A DNA stretch of 64,000 bases. It comes from Streptomyces xylophagus (lineage in GTDB: Bacteria > Actinomycetota > Actinomycetes > Streptomycetales > Streptomycetaceae). Of the stretch, positions 1-7,732 are shown piece after piece. Both the position numbers and the translations under genes were made by a program. The notes below the pieces were generated by a model, which made no database searches, was not told the DNA's origin, and worked only from the letters and a program-made list of their open reading frames with translations. Position 1 is the first letter of the stretch, and every line of letters begins with the position of its first letter. The stretch is from the NCBI RefSeq assembly GCF_000716435.1, contig NZ_JNWO01000012.1, forward strand, positions 203,330-267,329, written 5' to 3'.

Positions 1-170
1 GGGTCATCTCGTCCCCCTGTGTCCGGTGAGACATGGACCGTATTGCCCCGGTGAGGGATGTGAAGAAGGAGTGACCATCTCGTGATGGACATGTCGCGCG
101 CTGTGACCGGAGCGCCGCCGCGCCGCCTCTCGTACGCTGAGACTCCACCCGCTCACGGAGGGACCTGCCC
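1..170. promoter_or_regulatory. Upstream region of the first SDR gene, possibly divergent
   Basis: No gene is visible here. A possible minus-strand start (ATG at 6-4) is preceded on that strand by a purine-rich AGGGGG ribosome-binding-like run. A divergent gene may therefore begin at the left edge, but only two codons are inside the window. On the plus strand GGAGGGA lies 7 bases before the ATG at 171 and supports that start. Confidence 0.3.
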
Positions 171-1097
171 ATGTCCGGCTGGAACGAGAAGGCGATCCCC
201 GACCAGCGCGGCCGGGTCGCCGTCGTCACCGGGGCCAACAGCGGGCTCGGCTACGTCACCGCGCGGGAGTTGGCCCGCAAGGGCGCCCGGGTCGTGCTCG
301 CCTGTCGCAGCGAGGTGCGGGGGAGTGCGGCCGCCGACCGGATCGTGGCCGAAGTGCCGGGCGCCGAGGCCCAGTTCGGACGGCTGGACCTCGGGGACCT
401 GGCCTCCGTACGGGAGTTCGCGGCAATATTCCCGTACGAGCGGCTCGATCTGCTCGTCAACAACGCCGGGGTCATGGCGATGCCGTACGGCACGACGGTG
501 GACGGCTTCGAGACGCAGTTCGGGGTCAATCACCTGGGGCACTTCGCGCTCACCGGGCTGCTGCTGCCGGCGCTGCTCGACGCTCCCGACGCCCGGATCG
601 TCACGCTCTCCAGCTTCATGCACGCGCTCGCCAACATCGACATCGACGACCTCAACAGCGAGCGCCGGTACAGCCGTTGGACCGCGTACTCCCGGTCCAA
701 GACCGCCAACCTCCTCTTCACACACGAGCTGGCGCGGCGGCTCGCGGCGGCCGGTTCGGGGGTGATCGCGACCGCCGCCCACCCCGGGTACGCCGCCACC
801 AACCTCCAGACCGCCGGGCCGCAGGCCGAGGGACGCCGGGGTACGGAACGGCTCATGGAACTCGGCAACCGAGTCTTCGCCCAGCCTGCCGAGGCCGGCG
901 CGCTGCCCTCCCTCTACGCTGCGACCGCCCCCGACGTACGCCCCGACTCCTTCTTCGGCCCCCGCATCGCGATGTGGCGCGGAGCACCGGCACCGTCCTG
1001 GCGGGCACCCTGGACCCGCAACGACCCGATGGGGCAACGGCTTTGGGCTGCCTCGGAGGAGCTGACGGGAGTCGTGTACGACCAACTCAAGGCGTGA
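171..1097 (+). CDS. SDR family NAD(P)-dependent oxidoreductase (retinol dehydrogenase-like)
   Basis: This 308-residue protein is a classical short-chain dehydrogenase/reductase, which reduces or oxidises a carbonyl/alcohol substrate with NAD(P)(H) in the cytoplasm. The Rossmann motif TGANSGLG starts near residue 20, NNAG is near 97-100, the catalytic Ser is near 147 and the YSRSK active-site motif is at 173-177. The long C-terminal part with an HPGY segment resembles the retinol dehydrogenase/WW-domain oxidoreductase branch. A GGAGGGA ribosome-binding site precedes the ATG. The substrate cannot be told. It converges with the minus-strand SDR gene that ends at 1117, with a 19-base gap, so the two are not in one operon. 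Confidence 0.88.
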   Translation: MSGWNEKAIPDQRGRVAVVTGANSGLGYVTARELARKGARVVLACRSEVRGSAAADRIVAEVPGAEAQFGRLDLGDLASVREFAAIFPYERLDLLVNNAGVMAMPYGTTVDGFETQFGVNHLGHFALTGLLLPALLDAPDARIVTLSSFMHALANIDIDDLNSERRYSRWTAYSRSKTANLLFTHELARRLAAAGSGVIATAAHPGYAATNLQTAGPQAEGRRGTERLMELGNRVFAQPAEAGALPSLYAATAPDVRPDSFFGPRIAMWRGAPAPSWRAPWTRNDPMGQRLWAASEELTGVVYDQLKA

Positions 1098-1116
1098 GCC
1101 ACCGAGTTGCCGGTCC

Positions 1117-1905
1117 TCATGCCGTCGCTCCGCTGTCCACCACCAGGTCCGTGCCCACCACCGACGCCGCGTCGTCCGAGGCCAAGTAGAGGACGGCGGC
1201 GGCCACTTCGGACGTGGCGGAGATACGGCCCAGCGGAAGCGTGGCCTTCACTCGCTCGGCGCGGTCGGCCTCCGTCTCACCGGCGCGCAGGGACATGGGG
1301 GTGTCGGTGGCGCCGGGGCTGACCACGTTGATACGGATGCCCTCGCGGATGTGGTCCACGGCGGCACCCTTGCTGAGCACGGCCACGGCGGCCTTGGACG
1401 CGGCGTAGGCGGCGGCCCCGGGGCTGCTTGTGTGCACGCCGAAGGTGGACGCCACGTTGACGATCGCGCCGCCGGACGGCTGGACGCGCATCTGGCGGAT
1501 CTGGGCCTGGAGGGCGAGGAAGATTCCGGTGACATTGATGTCGAGCTGCGTGCGCCAGTCCTCCTCCGTGAGGTCTGCGAGAGGGCGTCCGCCTCGGAAG
1601 ATCCCCGCGTTGTTGACGGCCACGTCGAGTGAGCCGTACCGGTCGACGGCTGCCTGCACCAGGGCGTGGGCGTCGGTGGCCTGCGACACATCGGCGCTCA
1701 CCGCGAGGGCCTTCCCGCCGCCGATCCCGGCCTCCGCCTCGATCAGGGCGACCGTCTCGTCGAGCGGTTCCCGCCTTCGCCCTGCTACGACGACATTCGC
1801 CCCCTCCGCCGCGAACGCGAGGGCGATCGCCCGCCCGATACCGGACCCGGCTCCGGTGACGAGCGCGGTCCTGCCGGAGAAGCGGTTGCTGAAGCGGGTG
1901 CTCAT
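1117..1905 (-). CDS. SDR family oxidoreductase (glucose 1-dehydrogenase/FabG-like)
   Basis: This 262-residue protein is a classical short SDR. The cofactor motif TGAGSGIG is at residues 17-24, NNAG near 98-101, the catalytic Ser near 153 and YAASK at 167-171. The C-terminus ends in VVDSGATA, close to the typical VDGG ending of the family. It lies downstream of a tetR gene on the same strand and is separated from it by 71 bases that contain a near-perfect TTGAC-CGATCG-GTTCAA operator. The TetR protein therefore probably represses it, with induction by the substrate or a related toxic compound. The substrate is unknown. Confidence 0.88.
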   Translation of the reverse strand: MSTRFSNRFSGRTALVTGAGSGIGRAIALAFAAEGANVVVAGRRREPLDETVALIEAEAGIGGGKALAVSADVSQATDAHALVQAAVDRYGSLDVAVNNAGIFRGGRPLADLTEEDWRTQLDINVTGIFLALQAQIRQMRVQPSGGAIVNVASTFGVHTSSPGAAAYAASKAAVAVLSKGAAVDHIREGIRINVVSPGATDTPMSLRAGETEADRAERVKATLPLGRISATSEVAAAVLYLASDDAASVVGTDLVVDSGATA

Positions 1906-1920
1906 GAACGGGCCTCTTTC

Positions 1921-1937
1921 TTGACCGATCGGTTCAA
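1921..1937. promoter_or_regulatory. Candidate TetR operator upstream of the SDR gene
   Basis: The inverted repeat TTGACCGATCGGTTCAA lies 16-32 bases upstream of the SDR start at 1905. A related sequence, TTGACTGATCGTTCCC read on the minus strand, lies at about 2584-2599 upstream of tetR. Shared half-sites before both genes suggest autoregulation and control of the SDR gene by the adjacent TetR. Confidence 0.55.
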
Positions 1938-1976
1938 TATGAGGGCGCGAGGAAGCGCCTTGAGCGGAACGGAGTC

Positions 1977-2561
1977 TCAGTCGAGCAGCGTCAACGCCTG
2001 TTCCGCCGCGTCCCGCACCCGCGCCGGGTCCCCGGACGCCCTGCCGACCACCCGCAGCCCCTGCATCAGCACCAGCAGCATGCGCGCGAGGGCGAGCGGA
2101 TCGCGGTCGGCGGGCAACTCGCCCTGTGCCTGGGCCCGCACCAGCGCCGAGCGCAACACGGCCTCCAACTGGTCCCAGTTGCGCTCGACCAGCCGGGTCG
2201 CGGCCGTGTCGTGCGGGGCGAGTTCGGCCGCGGTGTTGGTCACCAGGCAGCCCAGCGACCGGAGTTGCTCGTTCGCCGCCTCGGCCGCGTACCGCCGGAC
2301 GATCGCCCGCACGGGCGGCAGTGCGGGGCCCGGCTGGGACAACTCGCGGACCATCGGCGTGAGTCCGGCCCGGTCGTAGCTCTCCAGTGCCTTCAGATAC
2401 AGCTCGTGCTTGTTGCCGAAGGTCGCGTAGATGCTGGCCCGCCCGATGCCGAGGTGTTCGACGAGGTCGGACATCGACGTCGCCTCGTAGCCGCGCCGCC
2501 AGAACAGCTCCAGGGCTGCCCGCAGCGCGGCCTCGGGGTCGAACTCCTTGGTCCTGGCCAT
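1977..2561 (-). CDS. TetR/AcrR family transcriptional regulator
   Basis: This 194-residue protein has an N-terminal TetR DNA-binding domain, with the helix-turn-helix at about residues 25-50 (TSMSDLV, then GIGRASIYATFGNKHEL). A divergent C-terminal ligand-binding half follows. The start MARTKEFDPEAALRAAL is typical of the family. It precedes the SDR gene on the same strand, and similar inverted repeats lie before both genes. It probably represses itself and the SDR gene. The ligand is unknown. Confidence 0.88.
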   Translation of the reverse strand: MARTKEFDPEAALRAALELFWRRGYEATSMSDLVEHLGIGRASIYATFGNKHELYLKALESYDRAGLTPMVRELSQPGPALPPVRAIVRRYAAEAANEQLRSLGCLVTNTAAELAPHDTAATRLVERNWDQLEAVLRSALVRAQAQGELPADRDPLALARMLLVLMQGLRVVGRASGDPARVRDAAEQALTLLD

Positions 2562-2629
2562 GTCCAGCAGGCTAGGCTTAACGGGAACGATCAGTCAAGA
2601 AAGCCTGCCTGCATAAGAGGGTGCGCCGG

Positions 2630-3769
2630 TCACGCGAACTCGGGAATCAGCTCGCCCACCCGCCGGATGCTGTCCAGCACCCGCTCGTGCGGGATCGCCC
2701 CCACCTGCTGGAAACACATCAGCCGGTCGATGCCCGCGTCGGCGTACGCCCGCAGCTTCTTGCGGCAGGTGTCGGGGCTGCCGACGATCAGGGAGTCCTG
2801 CGCCATCAGTGCCTCGAACAGCTCGTCCTCCGGGACCGTCTCGCCCTGGAGGACGCGGCCGATGGCGAGTTGGGCCGCGTTGGGGGCCGCGTCGGCCTCG
2901 TCGCGCAGGAACGCGCCGGTCAGGCCGCCGCCGGTCGGGTCGGCCAGGATGCCCTGCTGGATCGTCATCGTCTCCACGAACGCCTCGGCCGCCTCGAAGA
3001 AGGTGAGTGCCCGGGCGGTGTACCAGGCCGCCGCCGCTGCCGCGCCGGACCGCAGCGCCTCCTCGTCGGTCTCCGCGCAGTGGACGAACGTGAAGAACGC
3101 GATCTGGTCGTTGACGAAGGCGCCGACCGGTCGCTCGCAGTCGGCCACCGCCTCCCGGTACAGCTCGACCAGCCGGGCCACCCGGGTCAGCGGCTCCCAG
3201 AGGGTGGTGCCCAGGACGCCCACTCCGCGCCGGCCCGCCTCCTCGAACGACGCCGGGCTGGAGGCCGCCTGCCACAGGGGCGGGTGCGGTTGTTGGAGCG
3301 GCGCGGGGACCAGGGGCTGGTCGCCGTCGCCGGTCCACAGGCGGGGTATTTCCTCGAAGGCCCGCTGGGTCTGGGCGCGGGCGCCCGCCGGGTCCACGCC
3401 GAACATGCGCCACTCGGGCGCCGTCGAGCGGGTCAGGCCCAGCTCCACCCGGCCGCCGCTCAACTGGTCCAGCCAGGCGGCCCGTTCGGCGACCCGCCTC
3501 GGGTGGTTGATCTCGGCCGGTGCCAGTACGGCCGCGTGCCCGAGCCGTATCCGGGACGTGCGCTGCGACAGCGCCGCCAGCAGCAGCTCCGGCGCCGAGC
3601 TGAGGCTGAACTCCGCCGCGCCGTGGTGCTCCACCTGCCACCAGCAGTCGTACCCCAACTCGTCGGCGAGCACGGCCTGTTCGACCGCCTCGGTGATCCG
3701 CCGGTGTTCGTGGTCCTCGGTCGCCCACGGCCTGGGGTCCTGGATCTCGCTGAACATGTCGAGCTTCAC
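2630..3769 (-). CDS. LLM class flavin-dependent oxidoreductase
   Basis: This is a luciferase-like monooxygenase of 379 residues when started at the GTG at 3769 (VKLDMFSEIQDP). A longer reading from 3820 adds 17 residues that do not look like the family. The protein has the TIM-barrel pattern of FMN- or F420-dependent monooxygenases: an early WWQVEHH segment, RLGHAAVLAP, then VELGLTRS and a late IVGSPDTCRKKL segment. Enzymes of this class oxidise or cleave diverse small molecules using reduced flavin. The gene is monocistronic and no partner flavin reductase is adjacent, although an FMN reductase is encoded near 11.8 kb. Confidence 0.85.
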   Translation of the reverse strand: MKLDMFSEIQDPRPWATEDHEHRRITEAVEQAVLADELGYDCWWQVEHHGAAEFSLSSAPELLLAALSQRTSRIRLGHAAVLAPAEINHPRRVAERAAWLDQLSGGRVELGLTRSTAPEWRMFGVDPAGARAQTQRAFEEIPRLWTGDGDQPLVPAPLQQPHPPLWQAASSPASFEEAGRRGVGVLGTTLWEPLTRVARLVELYREAVADCERPVGAFVNDQIAFFTFVHCAETDEEALRSGAAAAAAWYTARALTFFEAAEAFVETMTIQQGILADPTGGGLTGAFLRDEADAAPNAAQLAIGRVLQGETVPEDELFEALMAQDSLIVGSPDTCRKKLRAYADAGIDRLMCFQQVGAIPHERVLDSIRRVGELIPEFA

Positions 3770-3991
3770 GTGCCGAACTGCCCTTCTCTCCGGCCGACTT
3801 GTGATGGGAAGCGCTCCCACGCGGCCGGATCAGATTGTCAGGGAAGTGTGTTACGAGCGTGATGTTCCTCTGTGAGGCTCATGTGCAGGTCGTGGGTCAG
3901 AGCGACCGGTCCCGCCGCAGTGACGCCACCAGCAACTCGGTGAACCGTGTCGCCGACCAGGACGGCCGGCGCCCCGTCGCCTCCTACGTCG

Positions 3992-4360
3992 TCACCCCGC
4001 CCGCACCTCGTACGTCGCCACCCGCACCGACGCGTCGTCCAGGCACTCCCCGGAGACCAGGTCGAACCGCTGCTTGAGCAGCGGCGACGCGACGAACGGG
4101 CGGCCCTGGTGGGTGCCGGTGAGGCCGCGGGAGAGGACCGCCGCGCCGCTGAACGGGTCGCGATTGTCGATGCCGTAGAGGCTGCCGGAGCGGTCGCGGA
4201 AGAGGGCGACCTGGCGGCCGTCGGGCAGCAGGGCCGCCACCCCGCGGCCGGGGACGAGCAGGTTCAGGTCGCAGACCGTGAACCAGACCTCGTTCTCGGA
4301 GTCTTCGGAGTCCAGCCGTAGTTGGACCTTCAGGTCGGTCGTCTCGGGAGCCAGGGTCAT
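3992..4360 (-). CDS. nirD: Nitrite reductase small subunit NirD
   Basis: This 122-residue protein is the small subunit of assimilatory NAD(P)H-nitrite reductase, with a Rieske-like fold of the NirD type (FTVCDLNLLVPGRG, then VALFRDRSGSLYGIDNRDP). As in other NirD proteins the Cys/His cluster ligands of true Rieske proteins are absent. Its ATG at 4360 overlaps the nirB stop codon in an ATGA junction, so the two subunits are translationally coupled. It reduces nitrite to ammonium together with NirB. Confidence 0.92.
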   Translation of the reverse strand: MTLAPETTDLKVQLRLDSEDSENEVWFTVCDLNLLVPGRGVAALLPDGRQVALFRDRSGSLYGIDNRDPFSGAAVLSRGLTGTHQGRPFVASPLLKQRFDLVSGECLDDASVRVATYEVRAG

Positions 4361-6975
4361 CGCTGGGCGCTTCCTTCCAGGACGTCTGCGGGCTGCTGGG
4401 GCCGCCGCATGCCGATGGTCAGCAGGGGCAGGTCGGGCTTGATCTGGTCGCGCTCGGGGATGAAGCCGACGACCGGGTCCGGGGTGTCGGGCGCGTTCAC
4501 GAAGGACACGAACCGGGCCAGCCGCTCGGGGTCGTTGATGGTCTCGGCCCACTCGTCGCGGTACCCGGCGACATGCGCGGCCATCAACGACTCCAGCTCC
4601 TCGCAGATGCCGAGCGAGTCCTTCACGACCACGTCCCTGATGTGGTCGAGGCCGCCCGGAATCCGCTCCAGCCACACGCTCGTGCGCTCCAGCCGGTCGG
4701 CCGTACGGATGTAGAACATCAGGAACCGGTCGATGAGACGCACCAGTTCGGCATCGCTCAAGTCCTGTGCCAGCAGGTCCGCGTGGCGCGGGGTCGCGCC
4801 GCCGTTGCCGCCGACGTAGAGGTTCCAGCCGTTGGCGGTGGCGATGACGCCGAAGTCCTTCGACTGGGCCTCGGCGCACTCGCGGGCGCAGCCGGACACC
4901 GCCGACTTGAGCTTGTGCGGGGAGCGCAGGCCCCGGTAGCGCAGCTCCAGGTCGATCGCCATCCGGACGGAGTCCTGGACGCCGTAGCGGCACCAGGTCT
5001 GGCCGACGCAGGACTTCACCGTGCGCAGGGCCTTTCCGTACGCGTGGCCGGACTCGAAGCCCGCGTCCACCAACCTCGCCCAGATCAGGGGGAGTTGCTC
5101 CACCCGCGCGCCGAAGAGGTCGATGCGCTGGCCGCCGGTGATCTTGGTGTAGAGGCCGAAGTCCCGGGCCACCTCGCCGATCACGATGAGTTTCTCGGGG
5201 GTGATCTCGCCGCCGGGGATGCGCGGCACGATCGAATAGGAGCCGTTCTTCTGGAGGTTGGCGAGGAAGTGGTCGTTGCTGTCCTGGAGGGCCGCCTGCT
5301 CGCCGTCGAGGACATAGCCGCTCGCGCCGATCGTCGGGGCGAGGGACGCGATGATGGAGGCGACCGTCGGCTTGCAGATCTCGCAGCCGTCGCCGCCCCG
5401 GGCGCCCTCACGGCCGTAGCGGTCCAGCAGATCCTGGTAGGAGTTGATGCGCAGCGCGAGGGCGATCTCGTACAACTCCTCGCGGGTCTGCGCGAAGCAG
5501 CCGCACAGGCCCTTGTCGACCTCGACGCCGTTCGCCTCCAGCTCGGCGGTGACCAGCTGGCCGAGCACCTTGACGCAACTCCCGCAGCCGGTACCGGCCT
5601 TGGTGCACTTCTTCACCTCGGGCACGCTCGTGCAGGAGTGGTCCGTCACCGCGCCGCGGATCGTGCCCTTGGTGACGTTGTGGCAGGAGCAGATCACCGC
5701 CTCGTCGGGCAGCGCCGAGGGGCCGAGCTGGACGGCGCCCCCCGAACCGGCCGGCAGCACCAACTGCTCGGGGGAGACCGGCGGTACGGACCCCGTGAAC
5801 GCGCGCAGCGTGCCGTACGCGTCCGCGTCGCCGACCAGGATGCCGCCCAGCAGCTCGCCGCCCCGCCCGATCACCAGCTTCTTGTACGTGCCGGCCCGCG
5901 CGTCGGAGTAGACGACGTCGAGGCAGTCGGCGGTGGTGCCGTGCGCGTCACCGAAGGACGCCACGTCCACGCCGAGCAGCTTCAGCTTCGTCGACAAGTC
6001 GGCGCCGGTGAACGCCGATTCGTCCCGCGCGATGGTCGCGGCGACGGTCTCCGCCTGCTCGTATCCGGGCGCCACCAACCCGTACACCCGGCCGTCCGCC
6101 GCCAGCGCGCACTCGCCGATCGCGAACACGTGCGGGTCGGTGACCGTACGGCACTGCTCGTCGACCGCGATGCCACCGCGCTCACCGACCGACAGGCCGC
6201 AGGAACGGGCGAGTTGATCGCGGGGGCGGACCCCGGCGCTGAACACCACCATGTCCGTGGCGAGTTCGGAGCCGTCCGACAGCTTCATGCCGGTCACCGC
6301 GCCGTCCGCGTCGGCGAGGATCTCCTGCGTACCGGTCCCCGTGTGGACCGTAAGACCCATGTCCTCGATCGTGCGCAGCAGGGCCGCGCCACCGCCCTCG
6401 TCGACCTGCACCGGCATCAGCCGGGGCGCGAACTCCACGATGTGCGTGGCCAGTCCGAGCCCCTTGAGCGCACCGGCGGCCTCGAGACCGAGCAGCCCAC
6501 CACCGACCACGGCACCCGTCGTCGCCCGTGACCTGGCGTACTCCTCGATCGCGAGCAGGTCCTCGATCGTGCGGTAGACGAAACAGCCGTCGGAGTCCTT
6601 GCCCGGAACGGGCGGCACGAACGGATAGGAGCCGGTGGCGAGGACGAGCGTGTCGTACTCAACGGTCAGGCCCGAGCGCGCGGTTACGGTCCGCGCCGCC
6701 CGGTCGACCGTCTCCGCCGGGTCGCCGATGTACAGCTCGATCCCGTGGTCCTTGATGAACTCCGGGTCCGTGAGCGAGAGTTCCTCGGGTGTGCGGCCCG
6801 AGAAGTACGCGGTCAGCTGGACGCGGTCGTACGCCGGACGCGGCTCCTCGCACAGCACGACCACGCGGTGTGTCGCGGTCAGGCCGCGCTCGGCGAGCGC
6901 TTCGAGGAAGCGCTGTCCGACCATGCCGTGGCCGACGAGCACGATGGTGGGCACCACACGCGGATTCGAGGTCAT
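4357..6975 (-). CDS. nirB: Nitrite reductase [NAD(P)H] large subunit NirB
   Basis: This 872-residue cytoplasmic enzyme catalyses six-electron reduction of nitrite to ammonium. Domains in order are an FAD-binding Rossmann fold (VLVGHGMVGQRF), an NAD(P)-binding fold (GAVVGGGLLGLEAAG), a BFD-like [2Fe-2S] region with CSCHN and GTGCGSC, and the nitrite/sulfite reductase ferredoxin-like and 4Fe-4S/siroheme domains. The latter contain the cluster cysteines in SCVGQTWCRYG and SGCARECAEAQ. Length is normal for the family. nirD follows with a 4-base overlap. A GlnR-type box just upstream suggests nitrogen control, and a CbiX-type chelatase at 26.6 kb could supply siroheme. Confidence 0.95.
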   Translation of the reverse strand: MTSNPRVVPTIVLVGHGMVGQRFLEALAERGLTATHRVVVLCEEPRPAYDRVQLTAYFSGRTPEELSLTDPEFIKDHGIELYIGDPAETVDRAARTVTARSGLTVEYDTLVLATGSYPFVPPVPGKDSDGCFVYRTIEDLLAIEEYARSRATTGAVVGGGLLGLEAAGALKGLGLATHIVEFAPRLMPVQVDEGGGAALLRTIEDMGLTVHTGTGTQEILADADGAVTGMKLSDGSELATDMVVFSAGVRPRDQLARSCGLSVGERGGIAVDEQCRTVTDPHVFAIGECALAADGRVYGLVAPGYEQAETVAATIARDESAFTGADLSTKLKLLGVDVASFGDAHGTTADCLDVVYSDARAGTYKKLVIGRGGELLGGILVGDADAYGTLRAFTGSVPPVSPEQLVLPAGSGGAVQLGPSALPDEAVICSCHNVTKGTIRGAVTDHSCTSVPEVKKCTKAGTGCGSCVKVLGQLVTAELEANGVEVDKGLCGCFAQTREELYEIALALRINSYQDLLDRYGREGARGGDGCEICKPTVASIIASLAPTIGASGYVLDGEQAALQDSNDHFLANLQKNGSYSIVPRIPGGEITPEKLIVIGEVARDFGLYTKITGGQRIDLFGARVEQLPLIWARLVDAGFESGHAYGKALRTVKSCVGQTWCRYGVQDSVRMAIDLELRYRGLRSPHKLKSAVSGCARECAEAQSKDFGVIATANGWNLYVGGNGGATPRHADLLAQDLSDAELVRLIDRFLMFYIRTADRLERTSVWLERIPGGLDHIRDVVVKDSLGICEELESLMAAHVAGYRDEWAETINDPERLARFVSFVNAPDTPDPVVGFIPERDQIKPDLPLLTIGMRRPQQPADVLEGSAQR

Positions 6976-6998
6976 GCCCAGGAGCCTGCGACGCCGGT

Positions 6999-7036
6999 GT
7001 TACCCGACCGCATCACACCTGTTTCCCGCGCGGAAC
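6999..7036 (-). promoter_or_regulatory. GlnR-type a/b box upstream of nirB
   Basis: Read on the minus strand, four pentamers GTTCC, GAAAC, GATGC and GTAAC are each separated by exactly 6 bases. This is the geometry of the actinobacterial GlnR box (gTnAc-n6-GaAAc repeated). The match is strong for the second pentamer and partial for the others. It starts 24 bases upstream of the nirB ATG, close enough to suggest a short leader or a start slightly downstream. Confidence 0.55.
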
Positions 7037-7102
7037 GCTGCCCTCAGCGGGAGCGCGCGGGGGGTGTGAGGGTTCGGGGTGCGCGCCGGGGGAGCAGTGT
7101 GA

Positions 7103-7120
7103 GGTTCGGTTAACCGAACC
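7103..7120. promoter_or_regulatory. 18-bp perfect palindrome between nirB and the sensor gene
   Basis: GGTTCGGTTAACCGAACC is a perfect palindrome in the divergent region between nirB (start 6975) and the membrane sensor gene (start 7234). No T-run follows, so an operator is more likely than a terminator. It could control either gene. The binding protein is unknown. Confidence 0.5.
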
Positions 7121-7233
7121 CCCGGGTCCCGTGCAGGCACCATCGTGTACAGCGGGCGGCGGCGGAAAGCTGGAGGCATCGGTTCACAGCAGTTCACACG
7201 AGTTGCGCCGATTCATGTGCAGGGGGATGCACC

Positions 7234-7722
7234 ATGACCACCGCCCCGGACCCGACATCCGTCCACGCCTGGAACCTCGTCCGCGCACCGTTCACCGCCA
7301 CAACCTGGCGCCGCACGGCCTACGCACTCCTCGCCCTCCCGCTCGGCCTGGCCTGCATCCCGCTCGCCCTCCTCGGCGCCCCCACAGCCCGCTGGCAACG
7401 GGGCCTGGTCCACCGCTTCCTCGGCACGGACATTCCGGGCACCGCACGGGGCGGCGGCCTGCGCCACGCCCTCCTCGCCACCCCCCTCAACCTCCTCACT
7501 CTGTTCATCACGGTCTACGGCTGGGCGATCGTCCCCATGAATCTCGGCTGGCCGCTGCGCGCGGGCGACGACTACTCCGGCGCCTGGGGCGGCCCCACCT
7601 TCGCCGGCGCCTGGGCCTTCCACGCGATCCTGGGCGGCATCGGCTTCCTGCTGCTGATGCCGTGGCTGGTCCGGGGCCTCACCGCCGTGCAGGTCCGTGT
7701 CGCCAGGTCGCTCCTCTCCTAG
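7234..7722 (+). CDS. Membrane protein of the two-component 'putative sensor' type
   Basis: This 162-residue protein has hydrophobic segments near residues 27-45, 85-105 and 125-145. Its overall pattern (TWRRTAYALLALPLGL, then a long hydrophilic loop) matches the N-terminal sensor domain of the histidine kinase encoded just downstream. It has no kinase domain. The kinase start follows its stop by 10 bases, so the two are likely co-transcribed. It probably acts in the membrane as an accessory sensor or stand-alone copy of the sensor domain. The ligand is unknown. Confidence 0.6.
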   Translation: MTTAPDPTSVHAWNLVRAPFTATTWRRTAYALLALPLGLACIPLALLGAPTARWQRGLVHRFLGTDIPGTARGGGLRHALLATPLNLLTLFITVYGWAIVPMNLGWPLRAGDDYSGAWGGPTFAGAWAFHAILGGIGFLLLMPWLVRGLTAVQVRVARSLLS

Positions 7723-7732
7723 GTTGATCCCC

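Noticed and set aside
4573..6531. Long plus-strand open frame antisense to nirB (652 aa)
   Set aside because: It is a mirror of the high third-position GC of nirB, has low-complexity Arg/Ala/Val-rich composition and no ribosome-binding site.
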